From Acetivibrio sp964466645 (GTDB lineage Bacteria > Bacillota > Clostridia > Acetivibrionales > Acetivibrionaceae), in assembly GCA_964466645.1 (NCBI GenBank), contig CAYXPB010000050.1, forward strand, positions 1 to 22,522: 22,522 nt of DNA. Direction: 5' to 3'. Each line of letters starts with the position of its first letter. The stretch's first letter is position 1. Below the pieces are notes generated by a model that was not told where the DNA came from, made no database searches, and saw only the letters and a list, made by a program, of their open reading frames with translations. Made by a program: the position numbers and the translations under genes. This document shows positions 1-9,291 of this stretch, piece by piece.

Positions 1-19
1 TTCTAAATCGTACAAAGTT

Positions 20-3000
20 ATGAAATTTATTTATTTAATTAATTCTCTTAACAAGGGAATCAAAAAAAAATGGAGGCGTATTATGCGTTTAACATTTTTA
101 CTTATAGTTGGATGTATCTTCACAGTGAATGCCAACAGTTATTCGCAAAACACCCGCCTTGACATCACGCTAAAGAATGGGACAATCCTGGAACTTATGG
201 AGATGGTAGAGAAACAGAGTGAATTTGTTTTTCTTTATAAGGATGAAGATTTAAATCTTCAAAATAGACTGACTGTCAATATGAAAGAAGCGACAATAGA
301 ACAAGTGCTGGCGGAAGGATTTAAAGAACAAAATGTTGCCTGGGATGTATATGACCGTCAGATTGTTTTAAGGAAAGCGATCACTTCGGCTTCTTCAGAA
401 GTGAAAACTATACAACAGCAGCGAACTGTTACCGGGGTGGTTACAGATCAAAAAGGGTTGCCATTGCCCGGGGTTTCTATTATGGTTAAAGGAACTGCAA
501 CCGGTACTATAACTGATACGGATGGAAAATTTTTTCTTGCCATTCCTTTGGATGCTGATATTTTACAGTTTTCATTTGTTGGAATGAGAAAACAAGAAGT
601 TGCCATTGAAGGGAGAAACACAATTACTGTAATAATGGAGGAAGAGGCTATTGGATTGGAAGAGGTTGTAGCAGTAGGGTATGGTACACAGAAAAAAATT
701 AATTTAACTGGTGCAATAGACCAAATAGGAGAAGAAACTTTTGCAAATAGACCAATGCCAAATATTTCACGTGCATTGCAAGGATCTATCGCTAATTTAA
801 ATATTGATTTTACTGATGGAAAACCAAATAGAACCCCTTCCTATAATATTAGGGGAACTACTTCAATTGGACAAGGAGGTAATGCCTTGGTATTAATAGA
901 TGGAGTTGAAGGAGATCCATCTCTTGTGAATCCAAATGACATTGAATCAGTATCAATCTTGAAGGATGCATCTTCTGCAGCAATTTATGGTGCAAGAGGA
1001 GCATTTGGAGTAGTACTTATTACCACAAAGTCTCCTGAAAGAGAAAAGTTTAGTATTACATATTCATCTAATTATTCATTAAGAAGATTTACAGAATTCC
1101 CCGATTTTGTATCTGATGGTTATACTTGGACAAAAATGTTTTATGATTCATATAATGCTTGGTATGATTATTCAGCTGTTCCTTCTGTTATTAATAAAGG
1201 GATGTCTTTTTCTCTTGATTATTTAGAAGAATTAGAACGTCGTGCCCAAAATCCCTCATTGCCAAGAGTTGAAGTAAATCCAACCACTGGAGAATACATG
1301 TATTATTATAATACAAATTGGTATGAAGAAATGTACAAAAAGAATATGTATGGCCATGATCAAAACCTAACTTTTTCAGGAGGTAGTGAAAGAGCTAGTT
1401 TTTATATAACAGGTAGGTATGTAGATCAACCTGGTATTTTTAGATATAACACAGATACTTATAATATGTATAATTTGAGAGCTAAAGGTTTTCTTAAACT
1501 TACAAGTTGGTTAAGTTTTGAGAATAATATATATTACTCAAATATGTTGTACCACGAACCAATTGGTTCAAATGAAACGATGATACAAAGAGGAGTAATG
1601 TATGATGCACCTCCTATGGTTCCTTTATTTAATCCTGATGGTACTCTAACGCAAGCATCAGGTTATGGCTTAGGGGCTCATATATTGGGAAAGAACAGAT
1701 TAGATACAGATAATAAAGTTTTTAATAATAGAATTAGCTTTATTGCTAATATAACAAACAATATAAATTTGAAGGGAGATTTTACCTTACAAAATAAATA
1801 TTCAGGATCTAAAAGATTACGCTTTGCTACTCCATATAGTAAATATGAAGGGAAAATAGACTATGTTTGGGCTACTACTAATGACATACAAGAAGTAACA
1901 AGTAATACAGAATATATCTCATCAAATTTGTATGGTGAGTATGAGAATACAATTAATGCCCATTATTTGAAAATAATGGTTGGAGGTAACTATGAATTAT
2001 CTACGTATAATAGCATGTCTGTATTCAGGAATGGGTTAATTCATGAAGATGCGGAAAATATCAATTTGGCGTTGGGTCAATCATATTCAATTAGTAGTGG
2101 GTATAATCAATGGAATATAGTAGGTGGATTTTATAGATTAAATTATTCATTTAAAGATAGATATTTAATTGAATTTAACGGTCGATATGATGGATCATCA
2201 AAATTTCCAAGTGATGAAAGATTTGGCTTTTTCCCGTCATTTTCTGCAGGTTGGAGATTATCCGAAGAGCCTTTTTGGAATATTTCAGAGCAATTTATTA
2301 CAGATTTAAAAATAAGATATTCATACGGGTCTTTAGGAAATGGTAATATTAGCCCGTATGCCTATAATGAAAAATTCACTATAGGATCAGGTGGTAGGAT
2401 TTTAAATCAAGGAGATCGTGTACGTTATACACAGAGTCCCACAATTTTACCTGCTGGGTTAACATGGGAAACTTCTACAACACAGAATTTTGGATTAGAT
2501 ATTTCATTTATTAATCATCATTTATTTTTTACAGGAGATATTTATACTAGAAAAACAACGGATATGTTCACTAAAGGTGTGACCTTACCAGCAGTTTTTG
2601 GTGCGTCTTCACCAAATGGGAATTATGCTGATTTAGAGACAAAAGGATGGGAACTTAGTTTAAGCTGGAGAAATCAATTTAGATTAAGTTCAAAACCTTT
2701 TTCATATGATGTAAGATTTATTTTATCCGATTCTAAAGCTAAAATTTTAAAATATAATAATGAGGAAAAACGGTTAACAGATCATTATCCAGGTAAAGTA
2801 ATGGGAGAGATATGGGGTTTTGTAACAGGTGGCTTTTTTGAGTCTGAGGAGGAAATAAAGAATTGGGCAGATCAAACTAGTTATAAGTCTTCAGTATCTG
2901 GTCAAAGTCTTCCAGGCGATATTAAACTAATGGATCTTAATAATGATGGGGTTATTGATGTTGGAAAAAATACAGTAGATGATCCTGGAGACCGAAAAAT

Positions 3001-3553
3001 AATAGGAAATGATCAGGCTCGTTATAGATTTGGTGTGAATTTGAATTTTGATTGGAATAATTTTTTCTTTAGCAGCTTTTTTCAAGGGGTAGGTAAACAG
3101 GATTGGTATCCTGATAATAATTGTGCAACTTTTTGGGGCATGTATGTTGCTCAATATGCTGATATTCCTTCTTATCAATTAGACAAGATATGGTCAGAGG
3201 ATAATAGGGATGCTTATTTTCCTAGATTGAGAGCTTATATAGCCTTAAGTCATATATTGAGGCAGCCACAAACAAAATATTTGCAAAATGCAGCTTATAT
3301 TCGCTTGAAAAACATTCAATTTGGATATAGTTTACCTAAAATAATTTCTTCCAAAATTTCAGCAGACAAAGTAAGAATTTATTTTTCAGGTGAAAATTTG
3401 TGGACCTATTCTCCCCTCTATAAACTTATAGGAAGCCACGTAGATGTTGAGAATATCAGGGCATCAGATATTACCTGGGGAAGTACTTCGGGAGGTGGTT
3501 TTAACTACCCTATGTTGAAGAGTTTTACTTTAGGTTTAGATATTACCTTTTAA
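20..3553 (+). CDS. SusC/RagA-type TonB-dependent outer-membrane transporter with N-terminal STN domain
   Basis: Outer-membrane beta-barrel that imports an oligosaccharide or glycoside with TonB energy, working with the SusD lipoprotein encoded next. Residues about 22-43 form the hydrophobic signal peptide ending in NSYSQ. Residues about 44-119 are an STN (secretin/TonB N-terminal) domain. Residues 135-210 are a carboxypeptidase-regulatory-like domain starting RTVTGVVTDQKGLPLPGVSI. A TonB-box-like stretch EEVVAVGYGT follows. The plug domain carries LVLIDGVEGDP and SVSILKDASSAAIYGARG, and the barrel ends in the typical aromatic C-terminus LGLDITF. At 1177 residues it has the usual length of STN-bearing SusC proteins. 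The start at 20 gives a basic N-terminal extension common in this family; ATG at 83 (residue 22) is a credible alternative. The STN domain implies signalling to a FecR-type anti-sigma factor, which is not in the window. The 5' 700 bases look distinctly richer in G+C than the barrel part. Confidence 0.97.
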   Translation: MKFIYLINSLNKGIKKKWRRIMRLTFLLIVGCIFTVNANSYSQNTRLDITLKNGTILELMEMVEKQSEFVFLYKDEDLNLQNRLTVNMKEATIEQVLAEGFKEQNVAWDVYDRQIVLRKAITSASSEVKTIQQQRTVTGVVTDQKGLPLPGVSIMVKGTATGTITDTDGKFFLAIPLDADILQFSFVGMRKQEVAIEGRNTITVIMEEEAIGLEEVVAVGYGTQKKINLTGAIDQIGEETFANRPMPNISRALQGSIANLNIDFTDGKPNRTPSYNIRGTTSIGQGGNALVLIDGVEGDPSLVNPNDIESVSILKDASSAAIYGARGAFGVVLITTKSPEREKFSITYSSNYSLRRFTEFPDFVSDGYTWTKMFYDSYNAWYDYSAVPSVINKGMSFSLDYLEELERRAQNPSLPRVEVNPTTGEYMYYYNTNWYEEMYKKNMYGHDQNLTFSGGSERASFYITGRYVDQPGIFRYNTDTYNMYNLRAKGFLKLTSWLSFENNIYYSNMLYHEPIGSNETMIQRGVMYDAPPMVPLFNPDGTLTQASGYGLGAHILGKNRLDTDNKVFNNRISFIANITNNINLKGDFTLQNKYSGSKRLRFATPYSKYEGKIDYVWATTNDIQEVTSNTEYISSNLYGEYENTINAHYLKIMVGGNYELSTYNSMSVFRNGLIHEDAENINLALGQSYSISSGYNQWNIVGGFYRLNYSFKDRYLIEFNGRYDGSSKFPSDERFGFFPSFSAGWRLSEEPFWNISEQFITDLKIRYSYGSLGNGNISPYAYNEKFTIGSGGRILNQGDRVRYTQSPTILPAGLTWETSTTQNFGLDISFINHHLFFTGDIYTRKTTDMFTKGVTLPAVFGASSPNGNYADLETKGWELSLSWRNQFRLSSKPFSYDVRFILSDSKAKILKYNNEEKRLTDHYPGKVMGEIWGFVTGGFFESEEEIKNWADQTSYKSSVSGQSLPGDIKLMDLNNDGVIDVGKNTVDDPGDRKIIGNDQARYRFGVNLNFDWNNFFFSSFFQGVGKQDWYPDNNCATFWGMYVAQYADIPSYQLDKIWSEDNRDAYFPRLRAYIALSHILRQPQTKYLQNAAYIRLKNIQFGYSLPKIISSKISADKVRIYFSGENLWTYSPLYKLIGSHVDVENIRASDITWGSTSGGGFNYPMLKSFTLGLDITF

Positions 3554-3631
3554 TTAATTTGATTAAAAAATTATTATACGGTGATGTATATTAAAATAGA
3601 AGACATTGAAGAATAATTTAAAAATATTAAA

Positions 3632-5419
3632 ATGAAGAAATTAATTTTATTTATGGTTCCCTTATTCATTGTTTGCTGTGAAAAATTAGAACAGGAACCA
3701 AAGGATGTTATGACGAAACAAGCTGTATTTAATACAGAAAGCGGGATTGACCTTTATATAAATTCTTTTTATACTATAGTTCCTGATGCTTCAGTTTATT
3801 TCCCTCTTGATCGTGAAGGAGTTGGTGGGGTTGATGTTATGGCCGATTATTTGGCTAAAAGAGATATCCCTGATTTTATAAAACCAGGTGCATATGGACC
3901 TATGCAAAGCACAGGTTGGACATGGACTTATTTAAGGAATGTCAATTATTTTATTGACAATATTAAATTATCTAATTTAGCAGAACCCAAAAAAATGAAT
4001 TATATTGGAATAGCCCGGTTTTTTCGAGCGTGGTTTTATTTCGAAAAGGTAAAAAGATTTGGAGATGTTCCATGGATTGGAAAAGCATTGGATGTTGCCG
4101 ATCCTGAACTTTTTAATGGAAGGGACAGTAGGGTATTAGTTATGGATTCAGTTTTAGCAGACATTGACTTTGCCTGTCAAAACATAAGTCTCGTTAGTGA
4201 TCCTTCAAGAACTTTAATTACTAAATATGTTGCTCTTGCATTAAAATCAAGGATTTGCCTTTTCGAAGGTACTTTTAGAAAATATCACGATGAAAATAAT
4301 CTACAAGGTTCTGCTAATTATTGGCTTACAGAGGCTGCTAATGCAGCTAAAATCATAATGGATGAAGCAAGTTTTTCCTTAAACCAAGGTGAGGAAGGAT
4401 ATAGAAACTTATTTATAAGCCCATCACCAGTGTCAACAGAGGTTATATTGGCTACTTTATATAGTAAAAGCCTTGGCCTATTACATGCTGGTAACTGGTA
4501 CATGGTAAGCCCATCTTATGGATGCCGAGGAAGTTTAATACGCACATTTATCAATACATATTTAAATATTGATGGGACTCCATTTACCGATAATCCGGAT
4601 TATAGTACCATGACTTTTCAAGAGGAAACAAAAGATAGGGATTTACGTTTGAAACAAACTATTAAAACAAAGGGTTATGGACGTATTAATAAAGGATCTT
4701 TTCAAACATCTCCTCCTCTTTTTTCATATACATATACCGGTTATCAGCTGATTAAATGGACAATGGACGATGTTGCCTATGATGATGGAACTAATAATGA
4801 TAATGCCATAATAGCATTTAGATATGCAGAAGTATTACTGAATTATGCAGAAGCAAAAGCTGAGTTGGGTACACTGACAGACGAAGATTGGAAGAATACT
4901 ATTGGAGCAATTAGGCAAAGGGCTGGTATTACAGGTGGGATATCAAATAAACCAACAACGATTGATAGTTATATTCAACAACATTATTTCCCTGAAATAT
5001 CTGATCCTGTGATTCTTGAAATCAGACGGGAACGTGGTATTGAATTAGTTTTGGAAGGATTTCGTTTTTATGATTTAGTACGATGGAAAAAAGGAAAACT
5101 ATTAGAGATGGAGTGGAATGGGATGTATGTTACTGAAATAGAGAAGTATATTGATCTTGATGAAGATGGTAGAGATGATGTTTATTTTTATTCTGGTACA
5201 GCCCCAGAAGAAAGTGTTGCCGGAGTAACTTATGTTAATGTTTCACCAATACTTAGTGATGGCCAAGTTAATCCTTTTCAACTAATAAATGGGGACCATG
5301 GTGAAATTAAATGGCTTCATAACATTCAAAAAAAGTGGGAAGATAAATATTATTTATATCCAATTCCTGAAGCGGACAGGTTAGTTAATCCGGAACTTGG
5401 ACAAAATCCAGGATGGTAA
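3632..5419 (+). CDS. SusD/RagB-family surface glycan-binding lipoprotein
   Basis: Extracellular lipoprotein that caps the SusC barrel and captures the substrate. Residues 1-17 are a lipoprotein signal peptide with the lipobox-like end FIVCC, so the mature protein should be lipid-anchored at Cys16 or Cys17. The N-terminal part has the helical (TPR-like) SusD pattern, for example TYLRNVNYFIDNI and IGIARFFRAWFYFEKVKRFG. The C-terminal RagB/SusD part has the family hallmarks FRYAEVLLNYAEAKAELG, IRQRAGI, IRRERGIELVLEGFRFYDLV RWKKG (split here) and the end LYPIPEADRLVNPELGQNPGW. Its 595 residues fit the family. It begins 78 bases after susC and is almost certainly co-transcribed with it. The ligand cannot be read from the sequence. 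Confidence 0.97.
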   Translation: MKKLILFMVPLFIVCCEKLEQEPKDVMTKQAVFNTESGIDLYINSFYTIVPDASVYFPLDREGVGGVDVMADYLAKRDIPDFIKPGAYGPMQSTGWTWTYLRNVNYFIDNIKLSNLAEPKKMNYIGIARFFRAWFYFEKVKRFGDVPWIGKALDVADPELFNGRDSRVLVMDSVLADIDFACQNISLVSDPSRTLITKYVALALKSRICLFEGTFRKYHDENNLQGSANYWLTEAANAAKIIMDEASFSLNQGEEGYRNLFISPSPVSTEVILATLYSKSLGLLHAGNWYMVSPSYGCRGSLIRTFINTYLNIDGTPFTDNPDYSTMTFQEETKDRDLRLKQTIKTKGYGRINKGSFQTSPPLFSYTYTGYQLIKWTMDDVAYDDGTNNDNAIIAFRYAEVLLNYAEAKAELGTLTDEDWKNTIGAIRQRAGITGGISNKPTTIDSYIQQHYFPEISDPVILEIRRERGIELVLEGFRFYDLVRWKKGKLLEMEWNGMYVTEIEKYIDLDEDGRDDVYFYSGTAPEESVAGVTYVNVSPILSDGQVNPFQLINGDHGEIKWLHNIQKKWEDKYYLYPIPEADRLVNPELGQNPGW

Positions 5420-5443
5420 AATAATTTAGTTTTTTAATATTAT

Positions 5444-5467
5444 GGGAGGCTGACAGTAACGCCTCCC
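5444..5467 (+). terminator. GC-rich hairpin after susD
   Basis: GGGAGGC (5444-5450), a ten-base loop and GCCTCCC (5461-5467) form a perfect 7-bp stem. It stands out in very AT-rich surroundings. A T-rich run, including seven Ts at 5481-5487, follows about 14 bases after the stem and not directly, so this may be a partial terminator, attenuator or mRNA-processing/stabilising stem separating abundant susCD message from the downstream enzymes. It ends 28 bases before the next start codon. Confidence 0.6.
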
Positions 5468-5495
5468 TTGAAATTTTCAATTTTTTTAATTTAAA

Positions 5496-6419
5496 ATGAT
5501 GGAAAGAAGAAAATTTTTATACTGTACAACTATGATAGCTAGTATGCCTCGCTTTATTGCCTTTTGTGGAAATAAAACAACTAAGCTTGATAAAGAAAGT
5601 TCGAAGAATATTTTAGTAGGTATAATCACAAAAGCAGATAATCCGGAAGAAGATCTAAAAATTGTTAGGGATCTTGGTTTTCCTACTTGTCAGATTCGAA
5701 TTCCACAACATAATTATACATTTGAATTAGCAGAAAGAATATCTACATCATTTAAAAAATTTAATATTAAGCCTTCTTCACTTTCAACAAGTGGGCCAGG
5801 TCCTTGTAAATATAATTTTCTTGATGGGCCTTCATTATGTGGTCTTGTTCCTCGTGAGTATAGGGCTGCCCGTGTAGAACGATTAATTCAGGCTATAGAT
5901 TTTTGTAAAGCTGCTGGGATTCCAGATGTAATTTCACATTTTGGTTATATTCCGGAAAATCCTAAAGATATTTTATATATTGAGTTCGTTGATACATTAA
6001 AATCTTTAACAGAATATGCATTTAAGCAGGATATTAATATTTTGTTTGAATCTGGAACAGAAACTCCTGTTACTACCCTTCGTACTATTAAAGATGTTGG
6101 GGCTGAAAATCTTCTAATTAATTATGACACTGCTAATTTTGTAATGTATGGTAAAGCCAATCCTGTCGATGGTTTGAAGATTGTTGGTAAGTATGTTAGA
6201 TCTTTTCACGCAAAAGATGGAATTTATCCAACAGACCCCTATCAATTAGGTAAAGAGGTGCCAATTCCTACTGGAGAGGTGAATTTTCCGTTAATTATTT
6301 CTTATCTTAAAAAGATGGATTTTAAAGGTAATATTATAATTGAATGTGAAATGCCTCAACGCACTGACGAATATCTTTTAAAAACGAAAGAGTATCTAGA
6401 AAATCTTATTAATATTTAA
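5496..6419 (+). CDS. Exported sugar isomerase/epimerase, xylose isomerase-like TIM barrel (AP endonuclease 2 superfamily)
   Basis: TIM-barrel sugar isomerase, epimerase or hydratase of the superfamily that includes IolE, IolO and hydroxypyruvate isomerase. The four expected metal ligands are visible at the strand ends: E185 in LFESGTE, D211 in NYDTANF, H238 in SFHAKD and E283 in IIIECE. Its 307 residues include an N-terminal export signal. The start MMERRKFLYC with a short hydrophobic stretch resembles a Tat or lipoprotein leader, and the sequence FIAFC could be an atypical lipobox, so the protein is probably periplasmic. Met1 and Met2 are adjacent ATGs. It lies 76 bases after susD and before an exported Gfo/Idh/MocA enzyme, a combination used to oxidise and rearrange glycosides in the periplasm. 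The exact reaction is not known; the homologue at 8151 belongs to a different subgroup. Confidence 0.88.
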   Translation: MMERRKFLYCTTMIASMPRFIAFCGNKTTKLDKESSKNILVGIITKADNPEEDLKIVRDLGFPTCQIRIPQHNYTFELAERISTSFKKFNIKPSSLSTSGPGPCKYNFLDGPSLCGLVPREYRAARVERLIQAIDFCKAAGIPDVISHFGYIPENPKDILYIEFVDTLKSLTEYAFKQDINILFESGTETPVTTLRTIKDVGAENLLINYDTANFVMYGKANPVDGLKIVGKYVRSFHAKDGIYPTDPYQLGKEVPIPTGEVNFPLIISYLKKMDFKGNIIIECEMPQRTDEYLLKTKEYLENLINI

Positions 6420-6599
6420 AATATACAGTTAAGAAGATGTGATAGTTAAAAATCTTTTTTAATTCTTCAAAGGAATTTTAATTGAATATGAAGATTTTGA
6501 TAAGATGCTTTTACAATAAGATTTATTTAAAATGGCTGATAAATTAAAAGAATACAAAGTGGATTAAATTGATTTTTTTGAAAATAAATATGAAATATT

Positions 6600-8114
6600 A
6601 TGAATAGTGTATCAAGAAGAAAATTTATAAAAAATGCTGGTACGATGACTGCAGGTTTGACTATTGTATCTAGTAATGTGTTAGGTAAAAAATTTGGTCA
6701 TACTGCGCCAAGTGATAAACTTAATATTGCTGGGGTTGGAATTGGGGGTCATGGGTTTTATAATCTTACACAAATGAAAACTGAGAATATAGTTGCTTTA
6801 TGTGATGTTGATTGGGATTTTGCAAAAAAAGCTTTTGATAATTTTCCAGATGCAAAGCGCTATAAAGATTGGCGTGTAATGTTGGATGAATTTGGGAAGC
6901 ATATTGATGCAATTGTGGTAGCAACTCCTGATCATACACATGCTATAATTTCAGCACATGCTATTACAATGAGCAAACATTGTTTTACTCAAAAACCACT
7001 TACTCATTCTGTTTATGAATCAAGATTGCTTACAAAATTGGCAAGAAAATACAAAGTTGCTACTCAGATGGGAAATCAAGGTAATTCTGGGAAATGGCCC
7101 AGGCAGGTTGCAGAATGGATTCAATCAGGAATAATCGGAGATGTTTATGAAGTGCATTGTTGGTCTACAAGTCGTTCATGGCCCCAATCAATGGAAAACC
7201 CTGAAGGTGGAATAAGAATTCCTAAAAATCTTGATTGGGATTTATGGATTGGACCTGCTAAGAAACGTCCATTTGATAAAATATATGTGCCAAGATATTG
7301 GAGGGGTTTTTGGGATTTTGGTACTGGGAGCTTAGGTGATACAGGTCCTCATGTAATGGATCCAGTATGGTGGGCATTGGATTTGAAATATCCGATTCGG
7401 ATATCTACAAGTTCAACGTTATTTAATATTTATTCACCACCAGATGGACAAGTTGTAAAATATATTTTTCCTGAAAGACCTCCAAAGGAGAAAATTAAGA
7501 TGCCTGAACTGACATTGTTTTGGTATGATGGAGGTTTATTACCACCTCGGCCTGAAGAATTAAGGGATGGAGAAATGATGGGAGATAATAACGGAGGTAT
7601 TATATTTATAGGTACAAGAGGAAAAATTATGACAGACTGTTATGGTACAAATCCAATTTTATTGCCAAAATCAGCCATGAATAATTTTAAAGAACCTGAA
7701 CCGATTATTCCTCGAATTGAAGGGAGCAAGGATACTGTATGGGGTGATAGTTCACATTACCAGGATTGGATAAGAGCCTGTAAAGAATCTTCAGAGAACA
7801 GAATAGAGTCCTCATCAAATTTTCAATTTTCCGGGCCATTTAATGAGATGGTACTCTTGGGAGTTACAGCAGTCAGATTAGGTGGATTACATGGATTACA
7901 TCGAGAGTTATTATGGAATGGTGAGGACATGGAATTTACTAATATATCTGAAAATGATAAAATCAAGATTCCCAATGAAAATTATGTGTACAACGACGAG
8001 ACTCTACGTTTTGGTAGACAATTTGCTGAATTTAATGCAAAAGAGATGGCTAAAGAATGGATTAAGCATACTTATGAAAATGGTTTTAGTTTGCCTGATA
8101 TGCCAAAAGATTAA
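6600..8114 (+). CDS. Tat-exported Gfo/Idh/MocA-family oxidoreductase
   Basis: NAD(P)-dependent sugar or glycoside dehydrogenase. The N-terminus SVSRRKFIKNAG followed by a hydrophobic run is a twin-arginine signal, which exports a folded protein with its bound nucleotide. The Rossmann part starts LNIAGVGIGGHG with the glycine-rich loop, followed by LCDVD at the end of strand 2 and VATPDHTH. The conserved lysine is K132 in TQKPLTHS; glutamine in place of the usual E of EKP is normal in the large exported Bacteroidota subgroup. The second domain holds the active-site-like DTGPHVMDPVWW. Its 504 residues fit the long subgroup. Members of this subgroup next to TIM-barrel isomerases make or reduce 3-keto-glycosides in gut Bacteroides; by analogy this enzyme probably oxidises a sugar ring hydroxyl in the periplasm. 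The gap to the upstream gene is 180 bases without a recognised promoter. Confidence 0.92.
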   Translation: MNSVSRRKFIKNAGTMTAGLTIVSSNVLGKKFGHTAPSDKLNIAGVGIGGHGFYNLTQMKTENIVALCDVDWDFAKKAFDNFPDAKRYKDWRVMLDEFGKHIDAIVVATPDHTHAIISAHAITMSKHCFTQKPLTHSVYESRLLTKLARKYKVATQMGNQGNSGKWPRQVAEWIQSGIIGDVYEVHCWSTSRSWPQSMENPEGGIRIPKNLDWDLWIGPAKKRPFDKIYVPRYWRGFWDFGTGSLGDTGPHVMDPVWWALDLKYPIRISTSSTLFNIYSPPDGQVVKYIFPERPPKEKIKMPELTLFWYDGGLLPPRPEELRDGEMMGDNNGGIIFIGTRGKIMTDCYGTNPILLPKSAMNNFKEPEPIIPRIEGSKDTVWGDSSHYQDWIRACKESSENRIESSSNFQFSGPFNEMVLLGVTAVRLGGLHGLHRELLWNGEDMEFTNISENDKIKIPNENYVYNDETLRFGRQFAEFNAKEMAKEWIKHTYENGFSLPDMPKD

Positions 8115-8150
8115 TTGAATCATTATCATATTTAGTGAAAATTTTGATTT

Positions 8151-9020
8151 ATGGGTTATATTAAAAAGAATGTTGCTTTTATATTGATTGTATGCGGCAT
8201 TTCATGCACTCAAAAACAAAGTCAAACAAACGCTGAAAATTTAGGATGGAAAATATCTATGAAGTCCTATACTTTTCGCTTATTTACGGTAATAGAAGCC
8301 TTAGAAAAGACTCATGCTCTGGGAATTAAATATATTGAAATGTCTTCTAATCAAAAGGTTGGTGGTGATATAGGGGAAGATAAATTTAATTATAAACTTA
8401 CTCATGAGCAACGAGAAAAGTTGAAAAAAATTGCTAAGGCAAATGGAGTGAAGATTGTTTCTACATCAATGGGTGTACCTAATACTACGGAATGGGAAAA
8501 AATTTTTTTATTCGCGAAAGATATGGATATGGAGTATATTACTGCCGAACCTGCTCCAAAAGATTGGGATTTAGTAGAAAAATTAGCAATAAAATTTAAT
8601 ATCAAAGTTGCTTGTCATAATCATCCAAGCGAAAAATCTTATTGGAAACCTGGAATCCTTTTATATCAAATACAAAATAGAAGTAAATTGTTAGGTGCAT
8701 GTTGTGATATAGGTCATTATAAAAGAATGGATTTAGATCCAGTTAAGTGTTTACAGAAATTATCTGGCAGAATTATCGCTTTAGATTTTAAAGACATAGC
8801 GATAGATTCAACAAATTATACATTTGAAGATGTTGTTATTGGGCAGGGACTTATAGATATAAAGGGGGTTATGAAAGAATTAAAAGCTCAAAATTTTCAA
8901 GGTTATTTCACTATTGAGTACGAAGCAAACTGGGAGAATAATATTTGTTACATAAAAGAATCGATTGAGTATTTTAATCAGGTTGCTGATGAAATTTGGG
9001 ATTCTACAACAAGAAATTGA
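8151..9020 (+). CDS. Lipoprotein-like sugar isomerase/epimerase (TIM barrel), possible 3-keto-glucal hydratase type
   Basis: Second exported xylose isomerase-like TIM barrel, 289 residues. The leader MGYIKKNVAFILIVCGISC ends in a lipobox-like GISC, so it is likely a periplasmic lipoprotein. Candidate metal and active-site residues are E133 (TAEPAP), H156 and H158 (CHNHP), D186 and H189 (CCDIGHYKR) and E256 (TIEYEAN). From memory, HNHP, a GH-containing D-x-GH motif and the ending IEYE-x-NWENN mark the subgroup that travels with exported Gfo/Idh/MocA dehydrogenases and DUF1080 lyases, where a member hydrates 3-keto-2-hydroxyglucal. The DUF1080 partner is missing here, so that assignment is inference. 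It starts 36 bases after the Gfo/Idh/MocA gene, consistent with one transcript. Confidence 0.85.
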   Translation: MGYIKKNVAFILIVCGISCTQKQSQTNAENLGWKISMKSYTFRLFTVIEALEKTHALGIKYIEMSSNQKVGGDIGEDKFNYKLTHEQREKLKKIAKANGVKIVSTSMGVPNTTEWEKIFLFAKDMDMEYITAEPAPKDWDLVEKLAIKFNIKVACHNHPSEKSYWKPGILLYQIQNRSKLLGACCDIGHYKRMDLDPVKCLQKLSGRIIALDFKDIAIDSTNYTFEDVVIGQGLIDIKGVMKELKAQNFQGYFTIEYEANWENNICYIKESIEYFNQVADEIWDSTTRN

Positions 9021-9291
9021 GATTGCATTTGATATTTGGTTTTTTGCATTATAGTAATTTATCTGCCTTATTAAGTTACTTAATATTGTGAGTATAAATT
9101 AATAACTTTTTAAAATGAGAAGATATTTTTTTATATAATTTTAGTTTAATAGGGTTGCTTGCGAATTTGCAGAGAATAGTTATATGAAATTTTATAATTA
9201 TGTTAATCCTTGATTTCTAAATTATTATACATAATAACCTTAATTTGAAAACAGAATTAGTATAAATTGGTAAATTGATTTTTTAAAGTTT
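9021..9291 (+). other. Non-coding gap before the symporter gene
   Basis: 271 very AT-rich bases without an open reading frame, RNA gene or clear hairpin. No convincing Bacteroidota promoter (TTTG then TAnnTTTG) was found. It is one of the two longest non-coding gaps, so a promoter for the transport and catabolic genes could lie here. Confidence 0.5.

Noticed and set aside
2935..2990. Calcium-binding-like stretch (DLNNDGVID) in SusC as a special regulatory site
   Set aside because: This Asp/Asn-rich loop is common in SusC barrels and does not by itself show a special function.
2927..3178. Minus-strand open frame of 83 codons inside susC
   Set aside because: Lies wholly in a confident SusC barrel region and its translation shows no domain or gene-like composition.
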